Below, piece after piece: positions 51,265-59,510 of a stretch of 64,000 nucleotides of DNA. The DNA is from PNNG01 sp964577055. GTDB lineage: Bacteria; Bacteroidota; Bacteroidia; UBA7662. The notes beneath the pieces were generated by a model. That model saw only the letters and a program-made list of their open reading frames with translations. It made no database searches and was not told the origin of the DNA. A program made the translations under genes and the position numbers. Where the stretch lies: positions 186,001 to 250,000 of the forward strand of contig CAZNWC010000002.1 of NCBI GenBank assembly GCA_964577055.1, read 5' to 3'. Position 1 is the stretch's first letter; the number at the start of each line of letters is the position of its first letter.

Positions 51265-52221
51265 TTAAAAAATGGATTGATTGGAAATAGAATTGGAAAC
51301 CTTCACCAAAATTTCAAAGGCATTCTCGGCCATGAGATTTTCTTTGTCGAGGGTGGGATTGATTTCCACCATCTCAAAGCAAACCACTTTAGGGCTGCTC
51401 ACTAGGTTTTGCAGTAGCTTTCCGGCCTCACGTTCATTGATGCCATTGGGCACAGGCGTACCAGTTCCTTGGCTAATTTTGGGATCCATAGAGTCTACAT
51501 CGAATGAAACGTAGATGATGTCGCATTTTTCGAGTGAAGTAAGTGCTTCAAAAGCCACCTTTTCCACACCGCGTTTACGCACATCGGTCACCGTGAAGTT
51601 TCGGATGCCGTGTTTTTTGATGAGGAAATTTTCTTGTGGCTCAACATCACGCACGCCTATGAAAACGATGTCATCCAAGTGAACTTTCGGTTGAATTCCG
51701 CCAATTGATTTGATTTTGTTCCAAAGAATGACCGTTTTTTCATCGGGTTCATTCGATTTGCAGTCAACATTGTCTTCGGCAGCAACCATGGCCAATGGCA
51801 TACCGTGCATATTGCCCGAAGGCGTAGTGTAAGGGGAATGTAAATCGGCATGTGCATCTACCCAAATGACTCCCAATCGTTTTTTGGGGTAAGCCATTTT
51901 GATGCCTGAAATTGTACCAGCCGCCGTACTGTGATCTCCGGCCAAAACAATGGGATATTTCCCGCTTTTCATGGCTTCGCACACCGAACTTGCAACCGAT
52001 TCGAGCACCTGATGTATGCCCTCTGCATAGCGTGCAAAAGGCGTTTTCACCGGTTCATACAACAGTTCATTGCGGTTTGGAATTTCTTCTCGGTTGATCT
52101 TTAAAAAAAACTTCGAAGCGAAGTCATGAGCGGCAATTTTCACTGCGTCTACACCCAGGCTGGCACCCCTCGTGCCTGCCCCTAATTCCGATTTAACTTC
52201 GATTAGCAGTAATTCCGACAT
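51265..52221 (-). CDS. rocF: Arginase-type ureohydrolase
   Basis: A 318-aa arginase-superfamily enzyme. GAGTRGASLGVDAVK at the N terminus, GDHSTAAG, VDAHADLHSP and then SGNMHGMPLA are arginase (L-arginine to ornithine and urea) marks. The second metal set is in SFDVDSMDPKIS, followed by GTPVPNG and CFEMVEINP. The GN-x-HG-x-P loop separates it from the agmatinase-like protein at 13458. It forms an operon with argS (5-nt gap) and is divergent from speA with 60 nt between starts. Formimidoylglutamase or agmatinase activity is less likely. Confidence 0.88.
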   Translation of the reverse strand: MSELLLIEVKSELGAGTRGASLGVDAVKIAAHDFASKFFLKINREEIPNRNELLYEPVKTPFARYAEGIHQVLESVASSVCEAMKSGKYPIVLAGDHSTAAGTISGIKMAYPKKRLGVIWVDAHADLHSPYTTPSGNMHGMPLAMVAAEDNVDCKSNEPDEKTVILWNKIKSIGGIQPKVHLDDIVFIGVRDVEPQENFLIKKHGIRNFTVTDVRKRGVEKVAFEALTSLEKCDIIYVSFDVDSMDPKISQGTGTPVPNGINEREAGKLLQNLVSSPKVVCFEMVEINPTLDKENLMAENAFEILVKVSNSISNQSIF

Positions 52222-52247
52222 AACCCTATTTTAACGTTGCTTTTAAC

Positions 52248-52255
52248 TAACTTTG
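52248..52255 (+). promoter_or_regulatory. Sigma-A -7 element of speA
   Basis: TAACTTTG in the 60-nt gap between the divergent arginase and speA starts, 26 nt before the speA ATG. No clear -33 TTG. Confidence 0.5.
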
Positions 52256-52281
52256 CGGTCAAATTTCATAGCACAAGGCCC

Positions 52282-53664
52282 ATGCAAAGTTATGCAGAAT
52301 TCCTCGACTTAAGTGTCGGATTCCCTCAGGATGGTTGGAAGCTGATCGATGATGAACTCTATTTCCACGACATCAATCTCATGGAATTGGGTGAAACCTT
52401 CGGTACTCCCCTCCGATTCACCTATTTGCCATTGATTTCTGAGAAAATTCAACGTGCTAAGAAATTGTTCAACGACGCCTTTGCCAAGCACGATTACAAA
52501 GGCACATACACCTACTGCTATTGCACCAAAAGCTCACATTTCAAGCACATTCTCGAAGAGGCGCTGGCCAACGACATTCAGCTTGAAACCTCCTCAGCCT
52601 TCGACATGCCAATCATCGAAGCACTGGAGCGCAAAGGGCTGATCACCAAAGACATCATGGTGGTGTGCAACGGTTTTAAAAAAGACAGTTACAAAGAAAA
52701 CATCGTGGATCTGATCCATGATGGCTTTCATAACATCATTCCGGTACTCGACAACAAAGAGGAATTCAATTATTACGACAATGAAATTGAAGTCCCCATT
52801 GGTGTAGGCATTCGCTTATCGGCTGAAGAAAAACCCGATTATCCATTTTATACCTCGCGTTTGGGTATCAGGGCCGACGAAATTGTGGATTTCTACCAGA
52901 GCAAAATCAAGGATGACGATCGTTTCAAATTGAAATTGTTGCACTTCTTTGTGAGTTCCGGATTTAACGACACGCCGCACTTTTGGAACGAATTAGAAAA
53001 GTTGGTGACCACTTACGTCAAACTGAAAAAGATTTGTCCCGATTTACACGCCCTTGACATTGGTGGCGGGTTGCCATTCAAAAATACGCTGGAGTTTGAT
53101 TATGACTATGAGTACATGATTGGTGAGATCGTGAACCGTATCAAAACCATCTGCAACGAAAACGATGTTCCCGAACCCGATATCATTACCGAGTTTGGCT
53201 CCTACACCGTAGCAGAAGCATCGGGAATCATTTTCAAAGTGTTGGGCCGCAAACAGCAAAATGACCGTGAAAAGTGGTTGATGGTCGACGGCAGTTTGAT
53301 TACGATGTTGCCTGACGTTTGGGCTATGAACCAGCGGTTCATCGTTTTACCTTTGAACAATTGGGATTCAGAATACGAACGCGTAAACATTGGTGGAATC
53401 ACATGCGATGGTCTCGACTTTTACAAGACAGAACAAAATAACGCCTCCACCTGGATGCCAAAAACCCGGAAAGCGCAGTACTTGGCATTTTTCCATACTG
53501 GAGCATACCAGGAAACCCTCAGTGGCACTGGCGGTATTCACCATTGCCTCATCCCTACCCCTAGACACGTTCTTATCCGCAAAACGAAAGACAACAACCT
53601 CGACTACCAACTCTTCCAAGAAGAACAAAGCAGCAAGCAGGTTTTAAAAATTCTGGGATATTGA
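52282..53664 (+). CDS. speA: Arginine decarboxylase (Bacteroidota short form)
   Basis: A 460-aa PLP enzyme of alanine racemase fold that converts arginine to agmatine and CO2. It is much shorter than E. coli SpeA (about 630 aa), as usual for the Bacteroidota clade. GTPLRFTYLPLISEKI opens the barrel; the PLP lysine is in YCYCTKSSHFKHIL; ALDIGGGLPFKN and EFGSYTVAEASG bind the PLP phosphate; the late active-site region is around ITCDGLDFYK and TGAYQETLSG. The ATG at 52282 starts the conserved part (MQSYAEFLDLSVGFP). Divergent from arginase. It would feed the agmatinase-like enzyme at 13458. Confidence 0.92.
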   Translation: MQSYAEFLDLSVGFPQDGWKLIDDELYFHDINLMELGETFGTPLRFTYLPLISEKIQRAKKLFNDAFAKHDYKGTYTYCYCTKSSHFKHILEEALANDIQLETSSAFDMPIIEALERKGLITKDIMVVCNGFKKDSYKENIVDLIHDGFHNIIPVLDNKEEFNYYDNEIEVPIGVGIRLSAEEKPDYPFYTSRLGIRADEIVDFYQSKIKDDDRFKLKLLHFFVSSGFNDTPHFWNELEKLVTTYVKLKKICPDLHALDIGGGLPFKNTLEFDYDYEYMIGEIVNRIKTICNENDVPEPDIITEFGSYTVAEASGIIFKVLGRKQQNDREKWLMVDGSLITMLPDVWAMNQRFIVLPLNNWDSEYERVNIGGITCDGLDFYKTEQNNASTWMPKTRKAQYLAFFHTGAYQETLSGTGGIHHCLIPTPRHVLIRKTKDNNLDYQLFQEEQSSKQVLKILGY

Positions 53665-53694
53665 TTGAAAAGACCATTAAAAAGTCTATATTTG
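53665..53694 (+). promoter_or_regulatory. Strong sigma-A promoter of the 43-aa protein gene
   Basis: TTG at 53665-53667, 19-nt spacer, TATATTTG at 53687-53694. Both elements and the spacing agree with the Bacteroidota consensus. The site lies 1 nt after the speA stop. Confidence 0.8.
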
Positions 53695-53714
53695 CAACCT
53701 CAAAACAAAAAGCC

Positions 53715-53846
53715 ATGGCCGTTACTAAATTGAAAAGAAAAGCCGCCAAGAACAAAACCAAGTCGCGGCTGCGGAACCAGGGTCTCACAAAAGCGACTTT
53801 GGGTTCTTACAAAAACGAAAACGCATCGAACAGCAGCGAAGCATAA
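53715..53846 (+). CDS. 43-aa basic protein, unknown
   Basis: MAVTKLKRKAAKNKTKSRLR is followed by a short polar tail ending SNSSEA. Nearly all the positive charge (12 Lys/Arg) is in the first 20 residues, so nucleic-acid or ribosome binding is a reasonable guess. It has its own promoter 20 nt upstream and a strong bidirectional terminator behind it. Start at ATG 53715, the first after the promoter; the in-frame open stretch upstream is promoter DNA. No family name is recognised, but it looks like a real, well-expressed small gene. Confidence 0.72.
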   Translation: MAVTKLKRKAAKNKTKSRLRNQGLTKATLGSYKNENASNSSEA

Positions 53847-53861
53847 GCGCTGTTTAGCTAT

Positions 53862-53896
53862 AAAAAAACCGGAGTATTGCTACTCCGGTTTTTTTA
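53862..53896. terminator. Bidirectional terminator between the 43-aa gene and DUF2452
   Basis: Perfect AAACCGGAGTA/TACTCCGGTTT stem, TTGC loop, with A and T runs on both sides, so it works in both directions for two convergent genes. Confidence 0.95.
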
Positions 53897-54346
53897 TGCT
53901 GTTTCTGTAACTGGTTTGTTGACCTTTAAAACTTCCCAGGTTCGGTCACCCAATAGTTTCACGCTTGCCACAAATGCCTCATACGGCATTTTTTTACCCC
54001 AATCATCGGGTGAAATAAGACTCAAAACCCTTTGCCCGCCGCTTTTTTCATACAAATGGTAGGTATTGCCAATGACAGGTTCAAAATTGATATCGGCAGC
54101 GTATATCTCCTCTGCTATCCTCACCCTTGTTTCGATGTCTTTGACCTGCTGCATGATCAGTTCGGCCTGCTTGCGCAGCATGGAAATTTGCTGATTGGCC
54201 TGCTTCTCAACCGTTTCAAGGGCCGTTGATTTCAGCTTCCCTTTGTCAACCGGACGAATGATTGCAGAGCCCACGTGTAACGGGACAGGCGCAAATGCTT
54301 GGTTTCCAGTATAATACTTGTGTTCTTCCTGCGTTTCTGTAGACAT
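53894..54346 (-). CDS. DUF2452 protein
   Basis: A 150-aa soluble protein without a signal peptide. The family-type elements are visible: a beginning with HVGSAIIRPVDKGKLKSTAL, a central helix (EKQANQQISMLRKQAELIMQQ) that looks coiled coil, and a C-terminal globular part (EPVIGNTYHLYEK, SLISPDDWGKKMP). DUF2452 also occurs in eukaryotes; no biochemical function is established. The stop codon lies inside the shared bidirectional terminator, with which its end overlaps. Confidence 0.75.
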   Translation of the reverse strand: MSTETQEEHKYYTGNQAFAPVPLHVGSAIIRPVDKGKLKSTALETVEKQANQQISMLRKQAELIMQQVKDIETRVRIAEEIYAADINFEPVIGNTYHLYEKSGGQRVLSLISPDDWGKKMPYEAFVASVKLLGDRTWEVLKVNKPVTETA

Positions 54347-54422
54347 GCTGTAAAATTACCCATTCAAAACAAAAGCACGGGCCAATGGTTTGTTAATCGT
54401 TCTTTTTCAATGAAATGAACTT

Positions 54423-54451
54423 TTGGTAGCACAAAATTATTTATACCTTTG
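54423..54451 (+). promoter_or_regulatory. Sigma-A promoter of the primary sigma factor gene
   Basis: TTG at 54423-54425, 18-nt spacer, TACCTTTG at 54444-54451; a good match to the Bacteroidota consensus. It leaves a leader of about 50 nt before the ATG at 54508, consistent with autoregulation. Confidence 0.75.
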
Positions 54452-54507
54452 CAGCTTTGCTGCTTTATGCACTTTTGTGAAGCAGCGTTTAACCATTATA
54501 TTGTACT

Positions 54508-55371
54508 ATGCGTCAGTTAAAAATCACCAAATCGATCACCAACCGCGAAAGCCAATCATTAGAGAAGTATTTGCAGGAGATCGGTAAGGTAGACCTGATT
54601 ACCCCGGAAGAAGAAGTAATTCTGGCAAAAAAAATCAGAGAAGGTGATCAACGCGCCTTAGAAAAGCTGACCAAGGCCAATCTCCGTTTCGTAGTATCAG
54701 TTGCAAAGCAATATCAGAATCAGGGACTCACTTTGAGCGACTTGATCAATGAAGGTAATCTGGGCCTGATCAAAGCCGCCAAACGATTTGATGAAACCCG
54801 AGGTTTTAAATTCATTTCTTACGCTGTTTGGTGGATTCGTCAATCAATCCTACAGGCTTTGGCCGAACACTCACGTATTGTGCGATTGCCTTTGAATCGT
54901 GTTGGTTCATTGAACAAAATCGGAAAAGCCTTCTCGCAATTAGAGCAACAATACGAACGCGATCCTTCGGTTGAAGAACTGGCCGAAATGCTGGAAGTCT
55001 CTACCGACGAAGTAGAAAGCACACTCAATATCAGCGGTCGTCATATTTCTATGGATGCTCCTTTTGTTCAGGGTGAAGAGAACACCTTACTTGATGTGCT
55101 TATCAACGAAGATGCTCCAAAAAGCGACGGCATCCTGATGCAAGAGTCACTTGCCAATGAAATTGATCGTTCATTGGCAACGCTAACAGAACGCCAGCGC
55201 GAAGTAATCAAATTGTACTTTGGCATTGGGCTCGATCACGGCATGTCACTTGAAGACATAGGCGAGAAATTTGACCTTACCCGCGAACGTGTACGTCAAA
55301 TCAAGGACAAGGCACTCAAGCGCCTGCGCCATACCTCGCGAAGCAAAATGCTGAAATCATACTTAGGATAA
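54508..55371 (+). CDS. rpoD: Primary sigma factor (RpoD/SigA), Bacteroidota short form
   Basis: A 287-aa sigma-70 family protein. Region 1.2 starts near SLEKYLQEIGKVDLITPEEE, region 2 has LRFVVSVAKQYQ and GNLGLIKAAKRFDETRGFKFISYAVWWIRQSI, region 3 follows from LPLNRVGSLNKIGKAF, and region 4 ends with ERQREVIKLYFG, MSLEDIGEKFDLTRERVRQIKDKALKRLR. There is no region 1.1, as in all Bacteroidota SigA proteins, which read the TTG/TAnnTTTG promoters noted across this window. Own promoter and terminator. (Long stretches are described as consecutive motifs.). Confidence 0.95.
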   Translation: MRQLKITKSITNRESQSLEKYLQEIGKVDLITPEEEVILAKKIREGDQRALEKLTKANLRFVVSVAKQYQNQGLTLSDLINEGNLGLIKAAKRFDETRGFKFISYAVWWIRQSILQALAEHSRIVRLPLNRVGSLNKIGKAFSQLEQQYERDPSVEELAEMLEVSTDEVESTLNISGRHISMDAPFVQGEENTLLDVLINEDAPKSDGILMQESLANEIDRSLATLTERQREVIKLYFGIGLDHGMSLEDIGEKFDLTRERVRQIKDKALKRLRHTSRSKMLKSYLG

Positions 55372-55374
55372 TAC

Positions 55375-55398
55375 AAGGGGCTTAGGCCCCTTTTTTAT
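55375..55398 (+). terminator. Terminator of rpoD
   Basis: Stem AAGGGGC/GCCCCTT, loop TTAG, T run, 3 nt after the stop. Confidence 0.93.
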
Positions 55399-55477
55399 TG
55401 ATGTCGCTATGGAAGTTTCCAGGAAGCTTTTGGTTGGCGATGCTTCTATTTATCACAAACAACGCCCAATTATTCCT

Positions 55478-55485
55478 TATTTTTG
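55478..55485 (+). promoter_or_regulatory. Sigma-A -7 element of ffh
   Basis: TATTTTTG fits TAnnTTTG, 22 nt before the ffh ATG. No -33 TTG at the correct distance. Confidence 0.45.
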
Positions 55486-55507
55486 CGCTTCATTGCTGTA
55501 AACGACC

Positions 55508-56839
55508 ATGTTCGAAAAACTCACCGACCGATTAGAATCCGCGTTTAAAGTCCTCAAAGGCGAAGGCCGCATCACCGAAACCAATGTTTCGGAAACCATG
55601 AAAGAAATCCGCCGGGCCTTGCTTGATGCGGACGTAAACTATAAAATCGCGAAAGAATTTACCGACACGGTAAAGCAGGCTGCACTTGGCCAAAATGTCA
55701 TCAAAAGTGTTTCACCAGGTCAATTGCTGGTGAAAATCATGAATGAAGAACTCACCCGCTTGATGGGTGGTCACTCGGTTGATATCAACCTGAAAGGTTC
55801 GCCTGCAGTGATTTTGATTGCAGGCTTGCAAGGTTCTGGAAAAACCACCTTCACTGGTAAATTGGCAACACGCCTGAAAGGGCAAGGCAAAAAGGTAATG
55901 GTGGTAGCAGGCGACGTTTACCGACCGGCTGCGATCAACCAATTGCAAGTGTTGGGCGAACAAATCGGGGTACCAGTATACGCCGAAGAAGGAAATAAAA
56001 ATCCGGTTCAAATTGCCGAAAACGCCATCAAAAAGGCAGGCATTGAAGGATATTCAGTTGTGATCGTCGATACAGCGGGCCGTTTGGCAGTAGACGAAGA
56101 GATGATGCAAGAGATTTCACGTGTGCATCAAAATATCAAACCGCAAGAAACATTGTTTGTGGTTGATGCCATGACAGGTCAAGATGCCGTAAACACCGCC
56201 AAAGCATTCAACGACCGTCTCAATTTCGATGGTGTTGTATTGACCAAGCTAGATGGCGATGCTCGCGGTGGTGCCGCCCTCACGATTAGCTATACCGTTG
56301 GAAAACCCATCAAATTTGTAAGTACCGGCGAGAAAATGCAGGCCCTCGACGTATTCCATCCCGACCGTATGGCCAATCGCATCTTGGGCATGGGAGATGT
56401 TGTTTCGTTGGTAGAAAAGGCCCAGTTGCAAATAGATGAAGAAGAGGCTGCCCGCATCAACAAAAAAATCAGCAAAAACCAATTTGATTTCGACGACTTT
56501 TTGTCACAAATCGGGCAAATCAAAAAGATGGGGAACCTCAAAGACCTCATGGGCATGATTCCAGGGATGGGCAAAGCCTTGAAAGACATCGACATTTCCG
56601 ATGACGCATTTAAGCATGTAGAAGCCATCATTCAATCGATGACCCCAGCAGAAAGAGCCAATCCCGATTTGATCAATGGAAGTCGTCGAGAGCGTTTGGC
56701 CAAAGGTTCAGGGACGAGTGTACAACAAGTTAACCAATTGCTCAAGCAATTCAATGATATGCGGGGCATGATGAAAAAAATGAATCAAATGGGCGCGATG
56801 GGTGGCAAAATGCCCCGAATTCCCGGATTCAGAAGGTAA
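55508..56839 (+). CDS. ffh: Signal recognition particle protein Ffh
   Basis: A 443-aa SRP54 GTPase. The N domain (about residues 1-90) precedes the G domain with P loop GLQGSGKTTF, DVYRPAAINQL, DTAGRLAVDE and TKLDGDARGG. The methionine-rich M domain (about 300-443) contains the RNA/signal-peptide-binding segment GSRRERLAKGSGTSVQQVN and a terminal MRGMMKKMNQMG stretch. The length equals typical bacterial Ffh. It targets membrane and secreted proteins to FtsY. Own -7 element and terminator. Confidence 0.97.
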   Translation: MFEKLTDRLESAFKVLKGEGRITETNVSETMKEIRRALLDADVNYKIAKEFTDTVKQAALGQNVIKSVSPGQLLVKIMNEELTRLMGGHSVDINLKGSPAVILIAGLQGSGKTTFTGKLATRLKGQGKKVMVVAGDVYRPAAINQLQVLGEQIGVPVYAEEGNKNPVQIAENAIKKAGIEGYSVVIVDTAGRLAVDEEMMQEISRVHQNIKPQETLFVVDAMTGQDAVNTAKAFNDRLNFDGVVLTKLDGDARGGAALTISYTVGKPIKFVSTGEKMQALDVFHPDRMANRILGMGDVVSLVEKAQLQIDEEEAARINKKISKNQFDFDDFLSQIGQIKKMGNLKDLMGMIPGMGKALKDIDISDDAFKHVEAIIQSMTPAERANPDLINGSRRERLAKGSGTSVQQVNQLLKQFNDMRGMMKKMNQMGAMGGKMPRIPGFRR

Positions 56840-56853
56840 AGTGCTTATTTATG

Positions 56854-56890
56854 AAAAACCCGATTGCTTACAAAAGCAATCGGGTTTTTT
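56854..56890. terminator. Bidirectional terminator between ffh and the cysteine desulfurase gene
   Basis: A 13-bp perfect core stem (AACCCGATTGCTT/AAGCAATCGGGTT) with ACAA loop and A/T runs on both sides; can serve ffh and the convergent desulfurase gene. Confidence 0.95.
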
Positions 56891-56915
56891 CATGTACAAT
56901 CCGCAAAGCATTTTG

Positions 56916-58064
56916 CTATGCGGTAACCTTGGGGGGCAGTGCGAAAATTTCGCAGAGTTGACGCACAGTGAAATCGACCTCTTCCCTGGTGTTTTGCTTT
57001 CCAAAAGAGAAACGGATGTTGTGCCGTTCTTGAGGTACACCAATGCCGGCAAGCACATGGCTGCCAACGTTACTTCCCGACGAACATGCGCTTCCACCTG
57101 AGGCGCAAATGCCGGCAATATCCAGGTTAAAGAGCAACATCTCGCCTTTTTCATGAGCAGGAAACGATACGTTCAACACCGTGTACAAACTGCGGCCTGC
57201 GTAATCGCCATTGAATTTAACTCCTGGTATATTTTCAACGAGCTGCTCAATCATGTATTGACGCACCGAACGGATATGTTGCTCCTTTTCTGCTAAATCG
57301 CGATAAGCAATTTCCAGCGCTTTTGCCAATCCAACGATTCCGTAGATGTTTTCTGTACCACCGCGCATGTTTCGTTCTTGGGCTCCACCATGCAATAAGG
57401 GTTTGATGCCCAACCCTCCTCTAATGTAGATGAAACCCACACCTTTAGGTCCGTTGAATTTGTGTGCTGCTCCATTAACAAAGTCCACAGCCGTTTTTTG
57501 CAAGTCAAAAGGGAAATACCCCATGGTTTGTACAGTGTCGGAGTGAAAATAGGCGTTGTAAGATTTGCATAAACGCGCTACTTCATCCAAATCGATCATG
57601 TTACCAATTTCATTGTTGCCATGCATGAGGGTTACCAAGGTTGGTCCCTCCTCTTGTAGCAAGGCCTCAAGATGCTCCATGTCAACGTGGCCATTGTCGA
57701 GCAACCGTACATAACTCACACGGGCCAAGCCATCGGCTTCAACACTGTCGAGTGTATGTGTTACAGCGTGGTGCTCAATACGTGTACTGATGAGGTGTTT
57801 TACCCCCAAATCATGCACGCTGCATCTGATAGCCATATTATCTGCCTCTGTACCACCTGAAGTGAAAAAAATCTCTGCCGGGGAACAATGTAACAGCTGT
57901 GCGACGATGCGTCGTGCCTTTTCAATTTCGGTACGCGCAACGCGGCCCAAAGCATGTGTGGACGACGGATTGCCGTACACCCCGCTCATTACCGGAATCA
58001 TGGCCTCTACCACTTCTGGATGAAGGGGTGTTGTAGCAGCATTATCGAAATAAATCTTAGCCAT
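56916..58064 (-). CDS. Cysteine desulfurase (NifS/IscS family)
   Basis: A 382-aa PLP enzyme that takes sulfur from cysteine as a persulfide for Fe-S cluster or thionucleotide synthesis. FDNAATTPLHPEV opens it; the PLP lysine is K202 in AAHKFNGPKGVGF; the HSDTVQ histidine/aspartate motif is near residues 174-179; the catalytic cysteine is C327 in ASGGSACSSGS, the group I (IscS/NifS) type. The ATG at 58064 overlaps the glmM end by 8 nt. Whether it is IscS-like or serves tRNA thiolation cannot be told without its partners. Confidence 0.93.
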   Translation of the reverse strand: MAKIYFDNAATTPLHPEVVEAMIPVMSGVYGNPSSTHALGRVARTEIEKARRIVAQLLHCSPAEIFFTSGGTEADNMAIRCSVHDLGVKHLISTRIEHHAVTHTLDSVEADGLARVSYVRLLDNGHVDMEHLEALLQEEGPTLVTLMHGNNEIGNMIDLDEVARLCKSYNAYFHSDTVQTMGYFPFDLQKTAVDFVNGAAHKFNGPKGVGFIYIRGGLGIKPLLHGGAQERNMRGGTENIYGIVGLAKALEIAYRDLAEKEQHIRSVRQYMIEQLVENIPGVKFNGDYAGRSLYTVLNVSFPAHEKGEMLLFNLDIAGICASGGSACSSGSNVGSHVLAGIGVPQERHNIRFSFGKQNTREEVDFTVRQLCEIFALPPKVTA

Positions 58065-59445
58065 TGGCGAGTTGTTCAATTAGTTTGATGATACGATTTG
58101 CCAAGGTATTGGCGGCTGCCATACTGGGTGCTTCGGCATAAATCCTGATGATCGGCTCTGTGTTCGATTTCCTGAGATGCACCCAAGAATCGTCAAAATC
58201 AATACGCACACCATCAGCCGTGTTGATTTTTTGGTCAATGTGTGCCTGCTTCACGTTTTCAAGCAAGGCATCAACATCGATTGCTGGCGTGAGCTCAATT
58301 TTATTCTTGCTGATAAAATACGGCGGATATGACGCGCGGAGTGCGGTCATGCTTTTCCCCGATTTGGCCAAATGTGTCAAGAAAAACGCGATGCCCAAAA
58401 GTGCATCACGACCAGCATGCAGGGTTGGATAGATGATGCCTCCGTTGCCTTCTCCACCGATGATGGCATCAATTCTTCTCATTTCCGCAACTACATTTAC
58501 TTCTCCTACGGCACTGGCGCTGTACTGCTGGCCATGCTTTTCAGTCACGTCCCATAATGCTCGCGTTGAACTCAAGTTTGAGACGGTATTTCCGGGTGTA
58601 TGCTGCAATACATAATCTGCCACTGCCACAAGGGTATATTCCTCGCCAAACATGCTACCGTCTTCATTTACCAGAGCCAAACGGTCTACATCAGGGTCTA
58701 CGACAATTCCCAAATCGGCACCAACTTCTTTTACCAAAGCCGAAATTTCGGTTAGGTGTTCGGGCAGGGGCTCTGGATTGTGTGGAAAATGACCATTAGG
58801 CTCGCAGTATAATTGATGCACTTGCAACACACCCAATTCTTTTAGCAACTTGGGTACTGCGATGCCACCCGTAGAATTTACACAATCAATGGCTACCACA
58901 AATCCACGCGAACGAATGGCTTCTAGGTCGACCAAAGGAAGCTCCAGAATCTTTTGGATGTGAAAATCAATTGCATCTGTGCGCTGCTCATAGCCACCTA
59001 TACGATCAATATCTGCAAAAAGAAGTTGTTCAGGAGTTTCGGCAATTTCTAAAACCCTTGCACCGTCGGCTGCGTCAATAAATTCGCCTTTTTCATTCAG
59101 CAATTTAAGGGCATTCCATTGTTTGGGATTGTGTGAAGCTGTTAAAATGATGCCCCCTGCAGCCGACAAGGCAGGCACCATCATCTCTACGGTGGGCGTT
59201 GTAGATAAGCCCACATCCACCACGTCCAATCCTAATCCCTGCAATGTACCTACCACCAATCGATTCACCATTTCGCCAGAAATTCTTGCATCTCTGCCAA
59301 CCACAACGGTTTCGCCCTTGGATTTATCTTTCAGCCAAGTACCAAAGGCTGCTGTAAACTTAACTACGTCGATCGGACTGAGTCCCTCACCAGGAATACC
59401 GCCAATGGTCCCCCTGATGCCTGATATAGATTTTATGAGCGTCAC
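58057..59445 (-). CDS. glmM: Phosphoglucosamine mutase-type phosphohexomutase
   Basis: A 462-aa alpha-D-phosphohexomutase, probably making glucosamine-1-phosphate for cell wall synthesis. The catalytic serine is in ILTASHNPKQWN; the Mg loop is VDPDVDRLAL; the sugar-binding loop is GGEGNGGIIYP; the phosphate-binding region RKSNTEPIIRIYAEA is near the end. The loop is GEGNGG rather than the GEQSGH of E. coli GlmM, so mannose- or glucose-phosphate activity is possible. GTG at 59445 is taken as start because the upstream in-frame TTG (59463) falls inside the -7 element. It overlaps the desulfurase gene. Confidence 0.85.
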   Translation of the reverse strand: MTLIKSISGIRGTIGGIPGEGLSPIDVVKFTAAFGTWLKDKSKGETVVVGRDARISGEMVNRLVVGTLQGLGLDVVDVGLSTTPTVEMMVPALSAAGGIILTASHNPKQWNALKLLNEKGEFIDAADGARVLEIAETPEQLLFADIDRIGGYEQRTDAIDFHIQKILELPLVDLEAIRSRGFVVAIDCVNSTGGIAVPKLLKELGVLQVHQLYCEPNGHFPHNPEPLPEHLTEISALVKEVGADLGIVVDPDVDRLALVNEDGSMFGEEYTLVAVADYVLQHTPGNTVSNLSSTRALWDVTEKHGQQYSASAVGEVNVVAEMRRIDAIIGGEGNGGIIYPTLHAGRDALLGIAFFLTHLAKSGKSMTALRASYPPYFISKNKIELTPAIDVDALLENVKQAHIDQKINTADGVRIDFDDSWVHLRKSNTEPIIRIYAEAPSMAAANTLANRIIKLIEQLANG

Positions 59446-59460
59446 AGCTGTTTTTTTGCA

Positions 59461-59468
59461 CAAATATA
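59461..59468 (-). promoter_or_regulatory. Sigma-A -7 element of glmM
   Basis: Minus-strand TATATTTG, 15 nt before the GTG at 59445; supports that start over the TTG at 59463. The only TTG upstream is 12 nt away, too close for a -33 element. Confidence 0.5.
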
Positions 59469-59510
59469 GGGGTATGCGGGCAAGTTTCAGATGCGCTTGA
59501 GACCGAACAT

